From assembly GCA_019055375.1 (NCBI GenBank), contig JAHQIW010001991.1:28965-92964 (forward strand): 64,000 nucleotides of DNA, read 5' to 3'. The notes under the pieces were generated by a model, which saw only the letters and a program-made list of their open reading frames with translations, was not told the DNA's origin and did no database searches. Positions 1-14,600 of this stretch are shown here, piece by piece. Source of the stretch: Parelaphostrongylus tenuis. Its lineage: Eukaryota; Nematoda; Chromadorea; Rhabditida; Metastrongylidae. Within the stretch, counting starts at the first letter, position 1. Each line of letters begins with the position of its first letter. Made by a program: the position numbers and the translations under genes.

Positions 1-979
1 AGCGTGGATCTTGATGATTTTGAAATTTTACTTGTTACTCAAAATGAAAATGCTTTCTTTCATGCGATGGAGCAGCGAAAATGAAATTGAGTTTCACACT
101 TGATCTTTGCCTTGCTAGCGTTTGTGGATGGCCTTTTAGCAGACTTTTAGTAACTATTTTGTAGTCTAATTTTAAGTGTTTCTCAAGCTTAGTTTGTCTT
201 TTGAAGAGATCTTAACAGATTGCTGGTAGAGTAAAAGAAGATAACGTTCCGCACTCTTAGACGTAGGCTGCTTGGGTATAGGATTAGTAGCGGATTTATT
301 TAGCATGTAGAGTGAAAGTGAAAAGCACATACCAACAGAACCATAGAACAAAGTTCCTGTTACAATTTTAAAACTAAAAGACTAAAAATTTTCTGCGAAA
401 TGGAGAAAAGATCTTCAAATAACTAACGCTATAATGCGCACCGAGTGTGAAACTCATTTTTATTTTTGTTGCTTCGTTTTGAGCAGGTCTTTCGAACTAA
501 GTGCAGTGCCAAGATCACCATGATTTAAACTAACGAATGACTACTAAAAGTCTGAAAAAGTGGAAAAGTTCTCGTTTTTAAGGGTTGAGAAATAGATCGA
601 AACAACGTAAAAGTTCACTTTATTCACTAAGAGTATCGCTTTACTCTTTACAGCTTGTCGGCTAGATGATGCCTACTTTGACTCATTTTTTGCGAGCGTG
701 GCAGGTTGATAACACCGGACGCCTCTGTTACTCGGTCACCGTTTGAAGTAAGATTTCTGGTATCATTAGAACGGTGTTTCAAATTTCACTTCACTGGTGA
801 AGTAATGCAGGATTTGGAAATAGTGTAAATGCACATTGCAACTCGTATCTTCAAAGATACACAATTAATGCGGACTTCGTTACTGAAAATGGAAACCTCT
901 AGGGCGCTTAACAAATTTATACTAGGTTGTGTAAGATTTTCCTACTGTTTTTGTTTTTTCGCTATGATTTTGTAACGAA

Positions 980-1450
980 ATTGCCCGGTTTTAGTACTGC
1001 TCAATTTTTTTGCGAACAATTCGGTATACAACTTGCCTATACTCGCTCCAATATGGAGCTGTCTTGTGAACGGTTTCTCTTGATACTCAAGCACGAATAG
1101 CGCGTAGGGGAAAATCATAAGTGAAGCGGCGCATAAGAGTAGTGGGCCTTATAGCAGTGATGTGGTTGCAGGAAGGGTGGTTATTGAGTAGTTCGAAGGT
1201 CAAAAGCTGGAGAAAACAGTCTGGAAGATCAGTCGCACCCGGGCTGTCTACAGGAAACTCCATTAATCTTATCTTACGCGCGCTGCTCCACTAGCATTTC
1301 CTTTTAGCGCCGTTGGTGTATGAGTACCTGGCAAATTTGTTAGGCAAGCTGTATACCAAATTGTTGGTAAGAATGTGCGCAAGTTTAACGATGCCAAAAT
1401 CATGCATTTTAATTAGTTCTGGTTAATAAATCTGGTGTTTATTGCTGAAG
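980..1450. repeat. Family A inverted-repeat element, degraded
   Basis: Shares GCGTAGGGGAAAATCATAAG and AACTCCATTAATCTTA with the copy at 1930, and ends with the TAATAAATCTGGTGTTTATT arm. Confidence 0.6.
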
Positions 1451-1508
1451 TGCCAAAAGTTGCAGAACGATCTAATAATGTGTGCAATCTAATTTGGAGA
1501 GTGTACCG

Positions 1509-1755
1509 TGCATTTGACTCCATTCGTAGCACTGTGAGAGGTGATTGAATGCCTGTCTGACCTTCACAATGGCTCGCAGTGGCCTATCGGTGTACCATAT
1601 CAATGCTGCTATCCTCCCAGACATGTCTGATACCAATTTACCAACCCCTTCAGGATGAAAGATTTAGTGAGTCTTCGACGTATGATTGAGCCACTGACCA
1701 TCGGACTGGTCGACTACGTGTCGTCGAGCACCTCGAGCCATTGCACCACTCGTGT
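1509..1755 (-). mobile_element. SINE-1 copy (tRNA-derived)
   Basis: Family description: about 300 bp. The consensus starts GTAGCGCAGTGGTTAGAG (A box), has GGTCGATGGTTCGATCCC (B box), a middle with CACCAAGCCTTCCATCC and ACTTGATACATCGGTAGACC, a block GCGAGTCATTGTAAA, and ends near GAGAGCTTTATCC. Copies occur on both strands, mostly in introns. This copy is reversed and reads the B-box end at about 1715. Confidence 0.8.
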
Positions 1756-1929
1756 TCATTTACTGTATTATACAGAGCGAAAGTATACACAGTAATCTTT
1801 CTTTCATGTTTACTAGTACAGTATTGAAAAGGATTTTACTGGACTATACACAAGAAAAGTCTAATCACAAATTCTGTGTTCCTTGCAGAAGAAGTAGATG
1901 GTATTAGGTTATTCTTAAACTTTTGGCAG

Positions 1930-2470
1930 TAAGGCAATAAGTACCAAATTTCTTAACAGAAAGTGACTAACGCTGCTTGGTTTTGGTATCGTTCACTTGC
2001 GCATTTTCTTGCGATTACTTTAGTTTAAATCTTTCCTGTACTTGCTCTAAGATGGAGCTGTTTTGGGAACAAAATCGCTTCCTATTATCCACGAATGACG
2101 CGTAGGAGAAGGTGCTAAGTGAGGCTGCGCGCAAAATTGGTGGAGCTTCCTGTGGATGGCCCGAGCGTGACCGATTCTCCGGACTGTTCTCCGCAGCTTT
2201 TACTTGCGAACCATTTCCTAGCCGACCTTTGTGCAACCGTATCATCACCTCAAGCTCCATTAATCTTGCCCGCTGCTTCGCTAGAATTTTCCCTCACGTA
2301 CCACTCGTGCATAAGTAGTAAGCAAATTTGTTCCCAAGACAGCTTCATCTCAAAGTAAGTATAAGGAATTTGTATACCAAATTGTCCGCGAGAAAATGCG
2401 TAGTTGAACGATATGGAAATCATACAATGCTAATTTCTTCTGGATAACAAATTTGGTATTTATTGCTGTG
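1930..2470. repeat. Family A inverted-repeat element
   Basis: The outer arms GCAATAAGTACCAAATTTCT (1934) and AACAAATTTGGTATTTATTGC (2447) are complementary. Inner arms TATCGTTCACTTGCGCATTT / AATGCGTAGTTGAACGATA match too. The chance frames here are palindromic shadows. Related copies at about 980-1450 and 21405-21675. Confidence 0.75.
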
Positions 2471-2644
2471 GTGTCAGAACTTATGGAATCATCTGATATA
2501 ATGAGCTCTTGTAAAGATTGGCTTCTAGCAAAGAGATGAACTGTCTTGTTTTTTTTTTAAATTCTGTTTTGTTTATTCTCAGTTTGAATAAAAGACCTAA
2601 TGTATAGAAAATTATCTTAGTAGAGTTCTTTTTTCTTATTGTAG

Positions 2645-5600
2645 CAAAATCCACCTCAAGCCTGCCCCTTTGAATCGGCGAATGAAGGATTGCGAATTGC
2701 TCAAGCAGCTCAGGCAGCCGTCCTTGCTGTCCGTCGTGAACGGCATGCAGCTGTTTTGGATCCAGATGACAGTGTTGTGCGGTCCAGGTCAGAGTGTATA
2801 TATTTTCAGTGTTAGACTTTCATATATTGATTTTGGCTATGGAAATAGGTAGGGGCCCGTATGACGCAGTGATTTGAAGAACTTTGCGACACACACGTGG
2901 TCCATGCTTTTGATTGCAAGCTCAAAGTTCATCAAGCCTTTCATCACTCTGAAGTCGGTGATTTCGTACGAGAGTCATCAGTTACAATTACAACACTGAC
3001 TTGATATATCGGTAGACCACCGCAAATCATTGTAAAGATCAGATATGCCCCTCGTTCACTTTTAACGATGCTACGAATAGAGGCGAATGCGTGGTGCATC
3101 CCCCAAGCATCGATCAACCGACACGGAGAGCTTTATACTTTTCAATCCTGGCTATGTAAATGACCAAAACTTTGTAGTAATTGTTTCTTTCACTGCTTTT
3201 CAACAATTTTAGACGCACTTCTAATTTTGGTCAAACGCGGGTTCAACTCTCATCTGGAGTTGAATGTTTTGCATAACACTCAGCATTGCCAGATGTATAG
3301 TAACTATCAATATTTATTCATGGCTGGATTTCGTCGACCATAATATGACAGACTTATTGGACCTTGGTGGCATGGGTAGATATTTAGACTAAATTTTGGC
3401 GACCGATCTCTATCTGTATGTAATCAGCAGGAATTTTTTTGCGGTATTATGATGTTACGAATTATATCCGATCGTACTGAGTGATATGCACAGCTCTGAA
3501 ACTCAGACGGTAATTTTACCCCTTCGGAACCTTGGATCCACTGCCTCTGCATCTCTGACTGACAACCTAGAGGTTCTGCTCCGTGTCTCCTGCATCTCTA
3601 GCCCCGAGCGCTCTACTTCTAACAATGGCATGCTGCGTCTAAGAGTGGCAGGCTTGTGCGTTAAAACAGTGGCACGCTGGGGCTATGAGATGTGAAGGAG
3701 GTGGAGCAGACTGTCTAGAGTTGTCAATTAGAGAAGCGGAGGCCATGGGTCCACGATCGCGAAAGGGTTAAGCCGCTTGGCGTTTTATCCTTTCCGGGGA
3801 TCTGCTAAGCAATTGCCCTACCGACGTCCATGTCGAGCTTTTGCTCTTTCTGTGGTACAAGGATTTCACAAGACACCGTTCACGCTTAGTTGCTAACATA
3901 TCGGTACCTTCTATCACAGAAAGAGTGAAAGCAGAACAGGAGCTCGATAGTCTAATTGATTAGCACGCATACTGGAAAAGGGCGGAACGTGGGTTCGAAT
4001 CCCGTCTGACTCTGAAAATTTTGCATGTCGCTCAGCATTATCGAATGTATTTGTATAAATTGCTCATGATTGTCGTTTAGATCTGCGTCTTTTCTCTTTG
4101 ACACCCCACACGTGGATGTTCGCGATAAGGGGAACGCTCAAGAACGTGAAAGGGTGAGTGTGAGGCATCAGTCTTTCTATCTTTCCTTACAATTATTCTA
4201 CTTTTCCTTTGATAGCATTATCTATTATACTGTTTCCCTTAAGCAGAACGATTCTGACTATATTGCGAGTAGTGAGAACCCTGAAGGCTATCGAAATCGA
4301 TTCTCCATAGGATCGTTCTTTTCCAAGTTAAATCGGTATGCACGACTTTAGTGCAATAGCTTTGCATTTCGATTTTTTCATTCTCTCTCTTCTACAGTTT
4401 CATTCAATTTTTAATTTTATAAGGTACCGCTGTCCTTTGGACTAAATTTTTTTTTTTGCTTGAATTTCATGAATTCGGTTTTTTCCATTTAGGCAGAGGT
4501 TTGCTAGTGAGTGTCACCCTGATATTCCATCCACAAGCAATCACAATGCTCGTCATTCAACGGAAGCTGCACATTTTCTGTAAGTTGTCATGGTACTTAT
4601 ATGTTGTAGAGCGATGAATAAATATTCAATCTCATTCGCTGGACAAGGTTCTTTCACAGGAGTGTTAGTATCATTTGAACGCTCAAATCTCCGGCTAGAA
4701 TTTCACGAGGCTGGTTTTCTATAAAGCATTTATGACACTGTTGCATCTAAAACAGAAATTTGTTTCACACCCTCCACGAGCTTTCATTTTTCTCACGCAT
4801 CTGATCCGCGGGAAGCACGAAAAGCATATGAATGTGTAGAGGAAATGTGTTAGTATCCAAATCTACGGTTCTATATGGAGTTTCTTTCAAAGCGGTGAAG
4901 AAATCTCCAGCTGAAAACAAAATGCACCCCATATGTCTAGGGCATCAGAGCATCGATCGGTAGCCCCCCCCCCCTCTCCTTAGCCGTGGTTTGGCTGGTA
5001 AACAAGCTCGCCAAGTATGTGAAACTCGGTCTTATTTTCCCTGCTACGGAGCTGTGAAACGGTCTTTCCAAAAAATAGGCACAGCGTTGGAATCAATGAA
5101 ACCTACGCTATCTAATAATTACTAATAATTCAAAGAAAGAGTTCTGTCCGGCGAGGTGTAATACACAAATATTTTTTTCCTCCTACACCGCTATCAAAAG
5201 ATTTTTTAAACACAAACATAGTTTAAGTTTTTCGAAATTTTTGATTTTGAAAAAGTAGCTGAAAAGCTAGCAGTGTAAGGAAATTTTGTCAAGCGAAATA
5301 CAGACTAGATAGAAAAAAAACGCGGTCGTGTGTAAAATAATTTTATCTTGGATTTTACAGCGTTATAAAAGGGTGTTCTGAAAAGCCGACCACGTACGAC
5401 TCTAGCGAGGGATTTGATCTTTCGAATGACTACGACATTTCTATGAAAAATTCTTGTCTAGCGAATTAGGTCGAATACTTATTTGTCGTCGTCTAACATG
5501 TAAACACTGTTATCATTTCCATTTCAATGCTTTTCTCATATAGTCAGTGATTTATTCCAGTGTGCGTGTGGCGTCATGTCCTGATGTTATGGATGAAAGT

Positions 5601-8600
5601 CGAGCTCCTGTTGGTTTGGTTCGTTTTGATGTCTTTTGTGCTATGAGAACTATAAGTTGATTTTGGATTGTCCAGTTTTTAGGTACGTGATGAGATTACT
5701 ACGAAAGTTCCACACGCAAACTTATTGGAGAGATTTCCTTACCTCAGACTCATTCAATCTCCAGGAAAACAATATTGTGAGTTTGATATCTAGGAACCAA
5801 GCGGCTCTCAAGCGAGAGTGTTTAAATTCTTTTTCTTTATGTTTAACTAATTTGGGATGTGTCCCATTAGATAACTTAGATGTCGTGAGTTAGATACTAT
5901 TATTTTATTCTTGAGCAAGGCTTTTAGTGCGCTATATCTGTGAAAAGAAAATTTTGTTTCACCATGCATTTCTTGCTCGAACTAGGATGACCTTCTAGCA
6001 GAGTTTCGGTACTTATTCGTAGTGGTATACGCACGAAAAACATTATGTATAGAAGAATTTGTGGTGTATCAGAATATGTAAAGAAATTCAAAGATATTTA
6101 CGAAACAGCGAAAGATTTCCAGGTGGACGAAATTCGTTCGTCCCCCGAGTTGCGCCTAGCGCTGCGATTTTAATCCCAACTCAAAATTGTGCAATTTCGT
6201 TGGTTATTTAGAATTTTTTCGGTGTTTCCGAAAGATTATCTTAAATTCTTGTATCAGGATCTTGAAGAGACATTGTTCTATCGTTCACAGCTTACTTCCA
6301 GCTTTTGTTCTCCTTCCATATTGCCGCTAGAAAGCTCTGCAACTATCACTATCGACGGGTTCAAAGGGTTTGATGCAACGGACTGTTTACTCCGGAAGCT
6401 AATCTTCTCTTCGCTTTTACAGCGTTCTGTAAAAACCAGTTCAAAGACTAGTTTTCGTTTAGAAATGTCGAGATTTCAGCTTTCGAATGACTTCTAAAAC
6501 TCTCGAGAAAATTCGTGGACGGACTTTAGCAGGTCCGAACGAAGGAAAAGACATAGGTGAAATCAGATTTCATTTCGTTGGGCAATGCGCTAAGAAGAGC
6601 TTTCTAGAAACCAAGCATAGTGTTGAAATTGCCGAGATTTAAGTTTTCGAATAGTCATCAAAATTTTTGGAGGAGAGCCTCGTCCAGGAAAAAATTACGC
6701 TTCGAAATTAGCGTATCTCTAAGGATACATGTAGTCTCGAATGGATTAATGCAGATGTATTCTTTCAGATGCAGAAATCGAGGCTAACTTGGAAAGTGAG
6801 CATGAAATACGAAGAGCTACTTATATAGAAAAAAGCCGAGTATGCATATTAATTTCAAGTGTTCATATATTCGAATTAATGCATTCACTTTTTATGTGAT
6901 TGTGAACGTTATTAGGATTTCCATCAATGCCTCAGGGAATTAGGACTGGCGGATCGTCTTCCTGGAAGAATTTATGATGACATGACGCATATAACTGAAG
7001 GTCTTCCTATGGAGAAACAGGTCTCTGAAATGTCAGATTTTCGTGCAAATCATCACATTTTGTTCTAAACATTTGTTTCATTTATTGAATATACGGGCGC
7101 GGCTAGCGCAATGGTTAGAGCTGCCCTGCGATGCACACAAGGTTGATGGTTCGATCTCGCGCGCATGGCTCACCAAGTCATCCATTCTTTCGGGGTTAAT
7201 AAGTTGGTGCCAGATCGGTCTCAGACCTGTCTAGGAAAGTAAGGAGCCCTGACTCAGTACAATGGCAGATCACCGCGAGTCATTGTTCAACCACTAGAGG
7301 TTTTTTTACACTCCTGTAACATATAGTTCACATCGAGAGGCTCTGGACGAGTAGTTAGTGATACAGGCTATCAGGAAGCAAGTGCTTGTTCGACTACTTC
7401 ACCTAACACTCCTAAGCAGTCAGTAAACGAATTCCTTTGACGAAACGCCTAAATTTGTGTTTCTCCGAATTTGCAAAGAAAATTTTGCCGTAGCACTATT
7501 TTATGACGTTATTGAAAAATAAATTCTCAAGCGGCAGTCAAAACAACTTGCGGAATATCTGAAAGATTTGTGGAGAATGTAAGGTAGAGTTTTTGAAAAG
7601 TCGTCTTAGTTTCTACCACACGCCTAGGGTAGATAGACCTCAACTTCGGGGTTGTAGAATTGGATCCAGACTTATTTGGAAGCACAAGAACACCTGATGT
7701 GTTGGAAGAAGTTAGCAAGCCAATACGTAGATCGCACGTGCCTTCGTTCAAGTCCATGACGCCTAGTGGATTGATTGCATCGCGTAGATTTGATATACTG
7801 ATCGATGCCGTATACCTTTCCTAAAATTTTTTAGGGTCAAAATGAAAGTTTTCCTTCGTAGAAATTCCGAGAATTTCTTAGTATTCCTGCTTTTAAGCAG
7901 TGTTATAATGCTATAAATACGTTGCTATTAGGTCTTCTCATAAGTATTGGCACTTGAACAATAAGCACGGAATTCATTAATAGGAAGTAATTAAAATTGC
8001 CTGTACTGGCTTGGAGGTTGCTCGCCTTGTATCACTCCTCACGCAGGACTTTATCCCCTTCTCGTCGTAGATCAAACAACCTCAAACTTGGGTAGTTAGA
8101 TCTTTATATACAGTATATGAGATAACGACAACAAATAACGATATTAATCAATGTGCCTACAAGTTAAATGAATATTATACAGTCAGTACCTTAACTGTTA
8201 GAAATAACATCACATCAGCGCTGAGCAACAGAGCCTTAATTGAGCATGAAGAGCGTGATAAGTATCGAGCTTCCTAACTATACAAACAAAGTACGATGAC
8301 GGGCAGTCTTATGAGATTACATGCTCAAGACACGTTGAACAACAACGAGCTCCGAGGGCGAAAACTACTCTGAGAAGAGCTGATGGCGTAAGGCGATATG
8401 TGGGTGCAATACGAGATACAACAGCATGCAACCTTGATTGATAACCTTGTGTTACTTGAGAGACTACGATGTATTATGAGGATTAGGAGGCCTTTGTTGG
8501 TGACCAAATGGAAACGGGTTATCTACATCATGCATATAGGCAGGAGTGTGTTGATAGCTGGAGACGTATTTAGACTACTTACTGAAGAAGCTTAGCATGC

Positions 8601-11600
8601 GTTTGCTTAAGGCTTATTAATGGAGAGATGAGCAGATGACATCAGGCAAGAGAGCAAGCAATAAGATCGGATGTTGGCAGCTTCGACAGGGCATCTGAAG
8701 TGACTAAACTGCCATAAGGGGCGTGCTGGTGACTTTTTCGGCAGTCACCCGCAGATGTTCATCTTTCACTGACCGGAAAAACACCGTTCGGCTATCAGCT
8801 GCAAGCCCCAAAAACCATCCATCCGCCAGCCGAAGACACTAACGGCTGCTATGACTCATTGCTTGACTTGTTTAACTGTCTAAAATTAGAATATTAAATG
8901 TTTGGCGATATACGATAGGAACAAGCATAGATGAGAAAGGAAAATAGCAGTTAATCGAGCGAATAATTGTTGTATTGCTCAACAGCACTATTTAAAGAAT
9001 GCACCATCATCCTGAATTTTACTCTTGCCATCTCTCAGATGATAGTCAATAGCGCGTTGTTCAAAATTTTCTGAGCTTCTTTTGGCACCGAATCTGTCGA
9101 TACTTGCCGCATTATCATGACCTCATGGCATCACGGCAAAACAGCAATGAACCGAGACGATGTTTGCCTGAACACAAATCCTTGAGCATCTACAAGGTTG
9201 ATGGTTTTCAAGGGGGTTCATCAAATTAAGAGAACATCGGGCTCCAATTGCACTCGTAAAGCAGCAAATTGCGATAAAGGCTTCGTTGAGCAACCATAAT
9301 GCAGCAAGACGGACAAATTTTGCTGCCAAAAGATAGCTCAGAAGGTTCTGCACAAAACCTTATTGGCTTGTTGCCTGAGAGACGGCAAAAATGTGTTCGG
9401 GCTGATGACGCATACTCTAAATAGTGTTGTTGAGCAGTTTAACAACTTCTGGTTAATAAATTTGGTGCTTATTGCTCTAGAGTCAATTTATGAGAAAACC
9501 TAACAACAGTGTTCAATGATAAGTAAACATTGGACATCAGGCGAAAATTGAACCCGCCTTTCACCTCTATTTGAGACGCGCGCTACCTTTAACCCCGGTG
9601 TTGGGGAAATGTGTGTTCGACTCCCGCTTGATCTTGGATGTTTAGCATATTACTTAGCATTCTTTCCAAATATTGTTTTCTCAGAAGTGTTGTACCGATT
9701 GATACGTTGTGTCAGTCTTCCAGCGTGATATCCTACGTGCCCGATTGATCTTGGTCAATCAACATCTACTTTATGAACGAAGTTGCCGCCTCTTACATGC
9801 CAATCGTAATCGACGACTCTTTGGCAGAATCAAGTTGCAGAAGGTATCTTTAATTTTAATATTCATTTTTCCAAAGCTATACTGACTACTATTATTTCAG
9901 GTGACCGAAGCTGAATTAGAGCAGCTGAAAGAAAACCTTCACATAATCAGTGGTGAAAGGTGAGTTTACTTGGTAGTGGGCATTCTATACCAGTTCTTCG
10001 CTGGTGTCACAGTTGTCAGAGGTGCTCTGCGACACATGATCGTCAACCAATTGATGGTCGATAGTTCGACCACACCCTCAAGGCCTACTAAGCTTTTCAT
10101 TCCTCTGTGGTCTGTAAATGAGCACCAGGCTTGTTCGGGAGGATAGCAGCACTGACTTTATACACCGGTGGACCAGAGCGAGTCATTGTAAAAGCTACAT
10201 GTCCATTCAGTCACTTCAAACGATACGTGATAAGAGCGATTGTATGGGGCATCCCTAAGGGGTTGATCAACGCCGAGAGCTTTGTCGTCCTATTTTTTAT
10301 GAGTTCCCGCATTGAGGTATAGAATTACGGTGACTTCTCGATGTTCAGAAAAGAACTGATCTCTGCTTTGTCTGGTCTGAGGCGATCATTAGACACAGAG
10401 AAAAGAAATCGTGTTGCCATGGAAAGCGAAATGCTTGATAAGATGCGGGAACTGGAATTGGTAAGTGGTCAAAGTTTAGCTGGATTTGAGAGATTTGACA
10501 AATAGCGCAGCAGTGTTCTTCATGCTGTATTTAGGAGACCTATCGCTTGAAAGAACGGTTGTACGAGGCTAATTCTCAAAAGCGATTTGCAGATCTAGAA
10601 CTTAAGCGGTGGAAAAGCCAGGTACTAAACATGTCTCCACTTTTCTTTAAATGCTGACCGTATTGAGTACTTTTCCGTTATCGGCAATCATTTTTCACCC
10701 TTTCGGAGCAACGCGTTTTTTGCCTGTTTTATAGTTTTGGTAGTCATTCGTTAGCTAAAATCTCAACAATTTCATATTTCACACTTCATTACCAAGAAGA
10801 CCTTTCTAATGCGCTGTGGCGGTGAAAATAAAGTTATGTTTTGCTCTTGACACGTTTTTTCGCTCCGCAGAGTTTCTTCTATACTTTCAATGTCATTAGA
10901 GAGCCTAAATCTCGCTGATCAAAATAGTGTCTTGTTTTTGGAAGGGACTTCTTAGTGCGCTGTAGCAGAGAAGAGAATTCCAGGTCTCGCACTTGGTGCG
11001 TACTTCTTGCCGGGTAGATTGTGTGAGTGGCTTTGCATAGATTTTTATTGTCAGTTAGAGTGTGTGATTAGCTGTGGATCGCGCATCACGACGATTCCCA
11101 TGTGGCGTGCTATTTTTATGCTCGAATTAGTTTTTTTTTTTCTTTTTTTTCTTTGAAAAAGGAAACGCTGGATAGGGGTATGTGACTCTGATACTCCGAA
11201 ACTTCCTCTACACGTCCATATGCTTTTAGTGCAAAAGTTTGGCAGTTTAGGCTTACGCTTATTACTTAGTTTCTGGCAATATATAAAAAAGTGAAAAGCC
11301 TAAGCCTGCGGAACGATTGATCAGATTTCTTTTTCTTCAATTAGAATGCAAAAAAAAAACTTGAATCTTTACGAGACGGAGGGAAAATCACCAAATAAAT
11401 GATGAAAATACGCTTGACAACATTTGGAACGTTTCGACCGTAGTCTTATCTTCACTGCTACAGCGCTGCAAAAAAGGTCTTTTTCAAAAAACAGATACAC
11501 TTTCATAGTCACCAATTTGAATGATTACTGAAAGTCTAGTGAAAGTTTTTGTGCGCCAAAAAAAGGCCTTTCCAGATAATAGTACAGATAACGCAAAAGT

Positions 11601-14600
11601 ACCTGTTTTGTACAAAAATCAGATATTTAGATCGATCATTATCGTAGACGTACTGATGATGCGGAAGAACACGCACGTATGTTGCGCTTACAACTTGCTT
11701 CTCGAGAGGTATCTAGCTCAGCAATGAGTTTTTGGTCTTATTTGTCCTTTTGTCCTTTCGTTTAACATATTCATTTGCAGACAAAGATTCAGGAGCTCAA
11801 GAAGACCCAGGCTTCAAATCAGCAACTTCGCGATCAAATGCGTGTCGTAAGCGTTTAATCTTGGGTCAAAATCTGGTACTATCCTGTTATTTCCAATTCG
11901 TTCTTCATCCCTACAAGGCCTTTTTCGCTTTTTCTTCAGATTTTCAGTATTAATTTGGTAGCTCCTGTCTCGGCGATTCCAATACTATGCTTGATTCCTG
12001 AAAAGGCCTCTTTGGTAAACCAACGCGCATCAGTGTCTGTTTCTCTCGTTCCTTATTTGGGATTTTCTTTTCTCACTTTTGTGCAAACTTTTAGATTTTC
12101 TGTATCAGAATTTTAGAAGGAGCATTGTTCTATCGTTGTACGGGCTTAGGACTTTATTTTCAGAGCAAAAACTGTGCGCCATATGTGGAGCTCGATTTCA
12201 TTTCCGCTGCTATAGCGCACCAAAAAGGCCTTTTAAGAGGACATAAGTACACCACTGAAATAACCGAGATTCGAACTATCGAATAATTACTAAAAGTTGA
12301 CGAAAAGGCGGAAATAACCTTGTCCTTGAAGGTTTGAAAGATGGATAGCGTTAACAGATGAGTCCTTCAAACATTTCTTCAACTCGAGAACTCATCAATG
12401 AATCGCGAGTTCACTTGACATCGTTCATCCTCTTTTTTTCTCAACACGGCAATTCCGTTTTTCTTGTCTTAGTTATGATCCGTTTTTCCAGTAACAAATG
12501 CCAGTAGAACAAGTTCCTTCTTAACTTCTTGTAACGCATATCGTTCTCCTTCTAGCTCGAATCACGATGTGAAGAAGAACGTCATCTACGATTGAAGCAC
12601 GGAAATGTAAGAAGAGATCGACTTCGGCAAGACTTGGAACGGGTACAAGCTGAACTTGTCGTGGAACGAAGTGCCGTTGAGGAGCATAGGTGTGTTTTAT
12701 TGCACGTCGTCTGCTTAGCCCATAATTCATTTATTGAAAAAACAGTAACATGCCGCTTATATGAGTGTACTGATCAGTGATACGGAAAACTCGGAGCCCC
12801 AGGTCAGACTTCACCCTGCGTTTCATCTTAACTCATTCGGGGCCGTGGACCCACCTCCTCGGCTTCTCTAATCCCCGGAGTAAGAACGCATTGATTGTAT
12901 CATTGCATTATTTCAGTTGTATTACTGTTATTATTTACCTACTTATAAACATAATATGTCTACATATGACATAACATAGGAAAACTGCAATATTACAATT
13001 GTAATGATACAACAATACATTCAATGCGCTTCCACGCTGGCGCTAGAGATGAAGGGGAGATGGATCAACAGTCCGGAAAGGGCTAATCGTTGACGCGTGT
13101 AAGCACTACACTGACGAGATCGTTGCAGAGTTGCCGTCACTCTTTACGCGATATTAAGTATCGAAGCTTTCAGCAACTAATCGTCAAGGGGTTTGGCCTG
13201 ATAACACATATTGAAATCAAACTCAGTTGAGATGGCAGCTATTAAGTGTATGTAAAACGATGGAGCTGTCGGTATGATCAGTCCCCAAGGGATGTTCCAT
13301 ATTCGACTTCATTCGTGGCAACGTTTGAGTCTGAGGTGAATAAATGCTTATCTGACCTTCACAATTACTTCCGGTGGCTGTTATCATGTTAACGACGTCG
13401 GAGAGATGCAAGGCTTAATGAGCATTGAGCGCAGTATCGAACGATTGACCACGTGAGTGTCGCAGAGCACGTCCTAACCACTGCGCCACATGCGCTCCTT
13501 GAGTAATTATAATATTGAAGAATTCTTTCTTCTACCGCTTTCCATGGAGCCGTAAAATACAGAATTGTTTCTGAATCGGACCAATTTCGTGTTCGTCTTG
13601 AATTCTGAAGCAAGGTCGTAGTTTCCTTGTCTTGATTGAAATAACAAGCATGTCGAGGGTGTAAAAAAGATTTATCAACTGTTTTAATGCAACTCACACA
13701 TGGTCGATGGTTCGATCCCGCGCTCAAGGTTCACCAAACCTTCCATCCTTCCAGGGTTGCTAGATTGGTGCCAGACTTGCCTGGGAGGTTAGCAGCTCTG
13801 ACTCAATACAAGGATAGGCGACCGCGAGTCAATGTAATAGAAATAGGAATCACTGAAATAGCTTCAAATCATGCTTTATGAAGGCAGATGCATAGCGCAC
13901 CCTCAGGGAATGGGCGGCCTTAGAGCTCTATCTTTCAACCCTTTTTTGTTTTTTTAGAGGAAAGGTTGGGTTCAAGCTATTATTGTTTTTTGAACTGATT
14001 TAGGTCTCGTGCCTCAGAATGGGAACACATATGCAAAGCAGAAAGTGTGCGAAGCACGGAGTTGAAGGGAATGTTGGAGCGAGCTACAAATGTAAGTTAT
14101 ACTTTTGTGAACAGCGTTTGAAGTTTTAGACCTTTTGGCAGCCGAATTCATTATATAAGGACAAAAAGCTCTTGGCTCGGCGTTGATCAATCTCTGAGGA
14201 ATGCGCCATGCGTTCGAGTCTATTCGTAGCTTCAAGAGGTGACTGAATGCATATTAGACTTCCACAGTGCTCGCGTTTTACCTACTGATCCATCACGTCG
14301 GTGTCCGTATCCTCTTAGACAAGGCTGGCACCAATTCACCAACTGCGGAGGGATGAAAAGTTTGATGATCCTCGATCGGATTCGAGATTGAATCATCAAC
14401 CATCAATTGTTCAACCACGTGTGTATCGCAAACCCTTCTAACTACTGGCCACACACCTTAGAGTTACTTATACACGATAAAAATAACTTTTTCTGAAAGT
14501 TTCATGAAAACGCAGCTGATATTGCGGACACTTTATTTCAGTTACTATGTGAGCAAAACGAAGCTGCTGAACAAAAGTTTCTTTCGCTTCAAGCCGTAGT

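Larger units (their letters stand above)
1..2644. other. TSC1 intron, no exon recognised
   Basis: Contains family B pieces (about 130-570), two family A elements and one reversed SINE-1. The N-terminal TSC1 exons were not found here and must lie to the left. Confidence 0.6.
7310..9723. other. TSC1 intron with little recognisable content
   Basis: A SINE-3-like fragment, a SINE-2 fragment and a family A end (TTAATAAATTTGGTGCTTAT at about 9453). The rest shows no structure I can name; short frames look random. Confidence 0.5.

Noticed and set aside
2112..2358. Overlapping frames on both strands
   Set aside because: Mirrored frames of a family A palindrome.
12592..12780. Plus-strand 62-codon frame
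   Set aside because: It is an out-of-frame shadow of the TSC1 exon 12556-12689.
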